From positions 1 through 25,793 of the IMG/VR virus record IMGVR_UViG_3300023119_001752: a stretch of DNA of 25,793 bases; one strand, written 5' to 3'. This DNA is from a virus. Below are positions 21,636 to 25,793 of the stretch, piece by piece. Both the position numbers and the translations under genes were made by a program. How positions within the stretch are numbered: the first letter of the stretch is position 1; each line of letters starts with the position of its first letter. A model generated the notes under the pieces. The model was not told where the DNA came from and made no database searches. It was given only the letters and a program-made list of their open reading frames with translations.

Positions 21636-23846
21636 ATGATTAACACTACTGAAGAAGTACAATTAGCTTTTGATAAAGCGCTACGTGATGCAAATAAGCT
21701 TAAGCATGAATATATAACGCTTGAACATTTGGCTTTTGCAATGTTATGCGTAGAAGAATTTTCAAAATCAATTGAAAATATTGGTATAAATGTTGACGAA
21801 TGCAAAACAAATCTAGAAAACTATCTAGTTAACGAATGCGAAGATATTGTTGTTGAATCAATAGCAAAAGTAAAGCGTACTCGAGCTGTGGAAAGAGTAA
21901 TGCAACGTTCGTTTGCCCAGTCTTTGTTTTCTGCTAGAGATAAAGTAGGATTGTCAGATATTCTTCTTAGTTTACTTCACGAAAAAAATTGTTTTGCTGT
22001 ATATTTTTTACTGCAATCAGGTATTACTAAAGAAAAAATTGCGGAACATCTGTTTGGTGACTTACTTGACGGAGAATTTAATTTCGACGGTAGTGCTTTA
22101 GAAAAATACGCAGATAATTTAACTGAACTTGCAAAAGAAAACAAAATTGATCCAGTAATTGGTCGAAGCGAAGAGCTAGAAAGTATTTCGTTAGCATTAG
22201 GTAGAAGAACAAAAAATAATGTACTATTAGTAGGTGATCCAGGAGTAGGTAAAACAGCTATTGCAGAAGGCTTGGCACATAAAATAAACAATAAAGAAGT
22301 GCCAGAGTTTTTGTATGATTACGAAGTGTATAGTCTACGTATTCCATCTTTGCTTGCAGGCACAAGATACCGTGGTGAATTCGAAGAGCGTATGGAGCAT
22401 CTTTTAGAAGAATTAGATCAAAAAGAAAAACTAGTTCTTTACATTGACGAGGCTCATATGATTAACGGTGCTGGTGCAGGTAACAGTGAAAACCCAAATG
22501 ATCTTGCAAATATTTTAAAACCAGCACTCGCTAAAGGTAAAATTAAAATTATTGCAAGTACAACATGGGAAGAGTATAGAAAGTATTTTGAGAAAGATTC
22601 TGCGCTTATGCGGAGATTCCAGCGCTTAACGGTTGACGAACCAGACGAGTCAACAACCTATGATATATTGCTAGGAATTAAAAAATACTATGAAGACTTT
22701 CATCAAGTAAAAATTAGAAAAACTGCACTTCAAACTGCAATTAAACTTACAGTGAAATATCAACAAAATAAAAAGTTGCCCGATAAAGCTATTGATATTT
22801 TAGATCAAGCATGTGCTAGATTTAAGTTATCTGAGACTTATGAAAAGAAACTAGTACGGCCAGCTAATATAGAATTTGAAATGGCAAAAATTATGAAAAT
22901 GCCATTAGAAACTGTTCAAGAAAAAGAAACAGACACTCTTGCTAATCTAGAATCAAACATTAAAACTAAAGTTTACGGTCAAGATTCTGCCGTAGAAACT
23001 ATCGTAGATAGAATTTGCGTAGCAAGAGCTGGATTAAAAGCCAAAAATAAACCCATCGGTAGCTTTGTATTTATGGGTCCAACTGGTACTGGTAAAACTG
23101 AAACTGCTAAACAATTGTCAGAAAATTTAGGCGTTCCGCTTATTAGATTTGATATGAGCGAATTTCAAGAATCTCATAGTGTGTCTAAACTTATCGGATC
23201 ACCTCCGGGCTATGTTGGTTATAATGAAGGCAGTGGCAAGCTTATAAACAAACTAGAAGAAAATCCTAACTGTGTTTTGCTTTTAGATGAAATCGAAAAA
23301 GCGCATCCTGATGTATCACAAATTCTTCTACAAATTATGGATAACGGAAAGGTTACCGGAAGTAACGGTAAAGAAGTTGATGTATCAAATTGTGTCTTAA
23401 TCCTTACAACAAACTTAGGTGCAGTTGATACTGAAAAAAATACTATAGGCTTTGGTGATCCAAAAAACAAAGTTTACAAAAAAGATGCTTTTAAGAAATA
23501 CTTCCAGCCTGAATTTAGAAATAGGATTGACAAAGTAATAGTATTTAACTATCTTGAAAAACCTGTTATTAAAAATATTGTAGATAAATTTATTACAGAA
23601 GTCAAATCTTTTGTTGAATCTAAAAGCATTAATATAGTTGTAGACGACTCGGCAATTGAATACCTAATTGATAATGGATACGATAGAGAAATGGGAGCAC
23701 GTCCTTTAAGTCGGGTAATTGACGAAAAAATTAAAACACCGCTTAGTAAACAAATGTTATTTGGTAAACTAAAAAATGGCGGCACTGTGTATGTTTCTGC
23801 ATTAGAAGATATAAGATTAGAATTCGAGGCAGCAAATGCTTTATAA
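21636..23846 (+). CDS. ClpA-like double AAA+ unfoldase
   Basis: This 736-residue protein has the layout of ClpA (758 in E. coli): two ClpN repeats at residues ~1-140, D1 with Walker A GDPGVGKT at 200-207 and Walker B IDEAH with Asp271-Glu272, and D2 with Walker A GPTGTGKT at 481-488 and Walker B LLLDEIEKAH with Asp551-Glu552. The pore segment GSPPGYVGYNEGSG, the PEFRNRID motif and GARPLSR at the C-terminus are also present. There is no long middle coiled coil, so it is not a ClpB/Hsp104 disaggregase. At residues 604-606 an IGF tripeptide replaces the IGL of ClpA, at the position of the ClpP-docking loop. It may unfold proteins and hand them to host ClpP. No ClpP or ClpS is in the window. The end overlaps the next gene by 11 bases. 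Confidence 0.9.
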   Translation: MINTTEEVQLAFDKALRDANKLKHEYITLEHLAFAMLCVEEFSKSIENIGINVDECKTNLENYLVNECEDIVVESIAKVKRTRAVERVMQRSFAQSLFSARDKVGLSDILLSLLHEKNCFAVYFLLQSGITKEKIAEHLFGDLLDGEFNFDGSALEKYADNLTELAKENKIDPVIGRSEELESISLALGRRTKNNVLLVGDPGVGKTAIAEGLAHKINNKEVPEFLYDYEVYSLRIPSLLAGTRYRGEFEERMEHLLEELDQKEKLVLYIDEAHMINGAGAGNSENPNDLANILKPALAKGKIKIIASTTWEEYRKYFEKDSALMRRFQRLTVDEPDESTTYDILLGIKKYYEDFHQVKIRKTALQTAIKLTVKYQQNKKLPDKAIDILDQACARFKLSETYEKKLVRPANIEFEMAKIMKMPLETVQEKETDTLANLESNIKTKVYGQDSAVETIVDRICVARAGLKAKNKPIGSFVFMGPTGTGKTETAKQLSENLGVPLIRFDMSEFQESHSVSKLIGSPPGYVGYNEGSGKLINKLEENPNCVLLLDEIEKAHPDVSQILLQIMDNGKVTGSNGKEVDVSNCVLILTTNLGAVDTEKNTIGFGDPKNKVYKKDAFKKYFQPEFRNRIDKVIVFNYLEKPVIKNIVDKFITEVKSFVESKSINIVVDDSAIEYLIDNGYDREMGARPLSRVIDEKIKTPLSKQMLFGKLKNGGTVYVSALEDIRLEFEAANAL

Positions 23847-24537
23847 AGATTCCTTCAAACTTTTTTACAATAAATTTACATATAAGCTAGAAATAATTAC
23901 ACCAGCAGCTTTTCTTTTTAGAAACAAAGATTTGCAAACTGTAAAAAATACAATTGACGAGTTTTTAAACAACAAATTTCTTTTAGACCGTGAAGATTTA
24001 GAAGAATGGCCTAGCGAGCTTTCTTATTCTTCTAAATACTTTTATCGCAGGTTCCGCCCTTCAGAAGACGATATATTACAATGTCAAAAGTTACATAATT
24101 ATTTAAGCACTATTGACATTGATGCTAAAGTAAGAGTAGAAATAAATAATCTTTCAATTTATTCTAATCAACACCAAGATTTAATTAATCTAGGTGAAAA
24201 ATTAAATTGTAAATGGAAAACTTTTTATCGTCCTAATAAAAAAATAGCTGGCAATTTAAAACCTAATACAATTTATCATAGTTTTGCTGACAAATACAAA
24301 TACAAAGTAACAATAGGCAGAGTGTATGACGAGTCGTTAGGTTCATTTATGGAGACAAATAACAATAATTTTGTAAAATTAGGTCCAAGTTGTTTAGATG
24401 CAATAAAAAATAAAAAATGCGGTACATATAATAGCTATTATTTTTATGTAAGGGATGACAAAATTTTAAACATGATTTCTATGTTTGGATTTGAAATAAA
24501 ACGTATAGAGGAACTACTTCCTAAATCAGATAAATAA
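23836..24537 (+). CDS. Hypothetical protein of unknown function
   Basis: This 233-residue protein overlaps the clp-like gene by 11 bases and is very rich in Lys, Tyr, Phe and Asn. It starts MLYKDSFKLFYNKFTYKLEI and contains paired segments with similar feel (KFTYKLEIITPAAFLFRNK near the start, KYKYKVTIGRVYDESLGSF later), so it may have two related halves. No membrane segment, catalytic motif or cysteine cluster is seen. No family is recognised; replication-accessory or nucleic-acid-binding roles cannot be told apart. The stop lies 4 bases from the next virion gene. Confidence 0.6.
   Translation: MLYKDSFKLFYNKFTYKLEIITPAAFLFRNKDLQTVKNTIDEFLNNKFLLDREDLEEWPSELSYSSKYFYRRFRPSEDDILQCQKLHNYLSTIDIDAKVRVEINNLSIYSNQHQDLINLGEKLNCKWKTFYRPNKKIAGNLKPNTIYHSFADKYKYKVTIGRVYDESLGSFMETNNNNFVKLGPSCLDAIKNKKCGTYNSYYFYVRDDKILNMISMFGFEIKRIEELLPKSDK
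24530..24537 (+). promoter_or_regulatory. Weak late-promoter-like box ATAAATAA
   Basis: ATAAATAA covers the end of the preceding gene and ends only 4 bases before the ATG at 24542, giving almost no leader. It differs in one base and in spacing from the other boxes. Listed because it precedes the second virion block, but it may serve as coding sequence only. Confidence 0.25.
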
Positions 24538-24541
24538 CACT

Positions 24542-24964
24542 ATGCCAGGAAATAGTGTTACAATTTTATCATCTCAAGTCCACGCAGGGGACAGCACAGT
24601 ACAAACAGTTACTAGTGACAAAGTTCAAGGTGACGGTTACTACGGTCGTTCTGATGGTTTTCATACTGTGCAAATTAATCTTACTGATTTCTCAGGAGAT
24701 ATTACTCTTGAAGGTAGTTTAGCTTTAACTCCTACAGATGAAGATTGGTTTACAATAGAACTTTCTTCAACTAGCACTGTTGCTGGTACTGTAGATACTA
24801 CAGGTGCTGTTAGTACAGGTTCAACAGTAACAGTTTCTAGTCTTTCTTACGCCGACGAAACGTCAAATAATAATTTTAATTTTGTAGGAAATTTTGTTTG
24901 GATTCGTGCTCAAGTTGCAGATTGGACTAATGGCAGTATTGGTAGTATTTTAATGAATCATTAA
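24542..24964 (+). CDS. Small beta-rich virion protein
   Basis: This 140-residue protein is Ser/Thr/Val-rich with little charge. It contains GDGYYGRSDGFHTVQINLTD, then EGSLALTPTDEDWFTIEL near the middle and NFVGNFVWIRAQVADW near the end. I recall this sequence style from small structural proteins of marine T4-like phages that lie next to fibre genes. Its fold is probably a beta-sandwich, suited to decorating the virion or binding a surface ligand (inference). There is no signal peptide or membrane segment. It is followed 9 bases after its stop by a fibre gene with an AAGGA ribosome site. Confidence 0.6.
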   Translation: MPGNSVTILSSQVHAGDSTVQTVTSDKVQGDGYYGRSDGFHTVQINLTDFSGDITLEGSLALTPTDEDWFTIELSSTSTVAGTVDTTGAVSTGSTVTVSSLSYADETSNNNFNFVGNFVWIRAQVADWTNGSIGSILMNH

Positions 24965-24973
24965 GGATAGAGC

Positions 24974-25793
24974 ATGGCGCAGAAGAATATTAACTTAGGC
25001 TCAGCAGACTACGCAGGCGACGGTGAAAATATACGTTCTGCATTTGCAAAAATTCAAGATAACTTTACAGAAAACTATACAAGTATAACAAGTATAAACG
25101 GCAACATTGTTACAATTAATAACGATGTATCTGCACTACAAACAACAACATCAGGTCATACACAGGACATTACTAATTTACAAACACAGGTAACTGCACT
25201 TGGCGGTGGCTCTGGTGGCAGTATTGATGCAGATTTAAACGGTAGTGTATTTGGTGATGATAGCACATTACTTATAGATGGAACTAATTCAACAATTATT
25301 GCAGATGTATTAACTGGAGCACTTCCCGCAATAGACGGTAGCCAACTTTTAAGTGTTAATGCACAATTTTTAGACTCTCAGCCAGGAGCATTTTATTTAG
25401 ATTATAACAATCTTGTCAATACACCTGCTGTAAGTGCTTTACCAGAGGGTTCTACTCATTCAATTGATATTGTTGCTAGTGATAGCACATTACTTGTTGA
25501 CAGTGTAAATGGCACACTAAACGCAACTGCACTTACAGGTGCTTTACCAGCAATAGATGGTAGTGCGTTGACTGGTATTACAACCACAGAAACAGATCCA
25601 GTAGTAGGTGCTATTACAGGAATTGTAAAAGCCGATGGTGCAGGTAATATATCAGCGGCAGTGGCTGGAACTGATTATCTTACAACAGTAGCATTTGCTG
25701 ACTTAACATTAACACCGACTACAATAGCAGGTTATGGTATTACTGATGCATTTGATGGTGACTATAACAATTTAACAAATCAGCAACAGTTCC
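24974..25793 (+). CDS. Tail fibre protein, 3' end beyond the window
   Basis: The frame opens at ATG 24974 (after an AAGGATAG ribosome sequence) and runs without a stop to the right edge, so at least 273 residues belong to a longer gene. It begins AQKNINLGSADYAGDGENIR and SAFAKIQDNFTE, the same N-terminal motif as in the gene at 6041. A short coiled-coil segment follows (TQDITNLQTQVTAL), then a Gly-rich hinge and two copies of the GSVFxDDSTLLID/VASDSTLLVDSVNG module. The end has the TTIAGYGITDAF and YNNLTN shaft repeats, similar to those of the fibre at 4573. It is a virion fibre with a modular shaft; tip and function are outside the window. Confidence 0.75.
   Translation, partial: MAQKNINLGSADYAGDGENIRSAFAKIQDNFTENYTSITSINGNIVTINNDVSALQTTTSGHTQDITNLQTQVTALGGGSGGSIDADLNGSVFGDDSTLLIDGTNSTIIADVLTGALPAIDGSQLLSVNAQFLDSQPGAFYLDYNNLVNTPAVSALPEGSTHSIDIVASDSTLLVDSVNGTLNATALTGALPAIDGSALTGITTTETDPVVGAITGIVKADGAGNISAAVAGTDYLTTVAFADLTLTPTTIAGYGITDAFDGDYNNLTNQQQF
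25232..25297 (+). repeat. Fibre module GSVFxDDSTxLVD, copy 3
   Basis: This 22-codon unit encodes DLNGSVFGDDSTLLIDGTNS then Thr-Ile. It is the equivalent of the two units in the fibre gene about 20 kb upstream, with different codon use, which supports exchange or duplication of modules at the protein level. Confidence 0.7.
25466..25519 (+). repeat. Fibre module, diverged copy 4
   Basis: This 18-codon unit encodes DIVASDSTLLVDSVNGTL and retains the DSTLLVDxVNG core of the other copies, but not the KGSVF opening. It is followed by an ALTGALPAIDGSALTGIT stretch that repeats the LTGALPAIDGSQLLSV segment after copy 3. Confidence 0.65.

Noticed and set aside
21636-23846. ClpB/Hsp104 disaggregase identity for the Clp gene
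   Set aside because: The long coiled-coil middle domain between D1 and D2 is missing, the total length fits ClpA, and an IGF loop is present, which ClpB lacks.
1-25793. tRNA genes, CRISPR array, integrase or transposase
   Set aside because: Gaps between genes are too short for most of these (largest 109 bases), and no cloverleaf, repeat-spacer pattern or recombinase motif was seen when reading the gaps and translations.

Overview
The window looks like part of the genome of a marine, T4-like tailed phage (myovirus). The DNA is AT-rich and almost completely filled with tightly packed genes, many joined by ATGA or TAATG stop/start overlaps. All genes but one are on the + strand. Repeat-built tail fibres, a gp44-type clamp loader, PhoH, ThyX, a MazG-like enzyme, a GroES-like co-chaperonin and ATAAATAC late-promoter boxes all fit the T4-like phages of marine cyanobacteria and SAR11-type alphaproteobacteria. 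No photosynthesis gene is present, and the ferredoxin is of the alphaproteobacterial FdxA type. A heterotrophic alphaproteobacterial host such as SAR11 is therefore my preferred inference, but the sequence does not prove it. No tRNA, integrase, transposase, CRISPR array or intergenic gap above 300 bases was seen.

Layout: (1) 1-10368, virion genes. These are a very large beta-helix/fibre protein cut by the left edge, a fibre with a globular tip, two smaller fibre-like proteins, a 929-residue protein with putative Ig-like repeats, and a small hypothetical protein. Three of them start 15-17 bases after an ATAAATAC box. (2) 10377-17524, a run of metabolic, replication and chaperone genes: a truncated DnaE-like protein, a QueD-like pterin synthase, small conserved proteins, a GroES-like co-chaperonin, a MazG-like pyrophosphohydrolase (behind a good sigma70-type promoter), a TupA-like ATP-grasp protein, the gp44 clamp loader, thymidine kinase, an MTA/SAH-nucleosidase-like enzyme, a 7Fe ferredoxin and ThyX. 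(3) 17521-18198, phoH, the only minus-strand gene; it meets the upstream gene at a shared TTAA stop. (4) 18308-20785, late genes: two conserved proteins of unknown function, an inner/outer membrane spanin pair, and a small protein with an EF-hand and two membrane segments that is a holin candidate. (5) 20794-24537, a DnaJ-like J-domain protein, a ClpA-like double AAA+ unfoldase that keeps a ClpP-docking IGF tripeptide, and an unknown protein. (6) 24542 to the right edge, virion genes again, ending in a fibre gene cut by the window edge that shares repeat modules with the fibre at 4573-6036.

How the genes may work together: thymidine kinase, ThyX and the MazG-like enzyme would feed and clean the dNTP pool, gp44 serves the replisome, and the nucleosidase and ferredoxin sit inside the same translationally coupled chain. 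The GroES-like, DnaJ-like and Clp-like proteins form a set of host-chaperone modifiers that could help fold capsid and tail proteins or redirect host proteolysis. The spanins and the EF-hand membrane protein would form a lysis cassette. The most unusual points are the Clp unfoldase with an apparent ClpP-binding loop, the calcium-binding holin candidate, the complete FdxA-type ferredoxin, the DnaE-like protein that stops just before the polymerase catalytic motif, and the TupA-like ATP-grasp protein.
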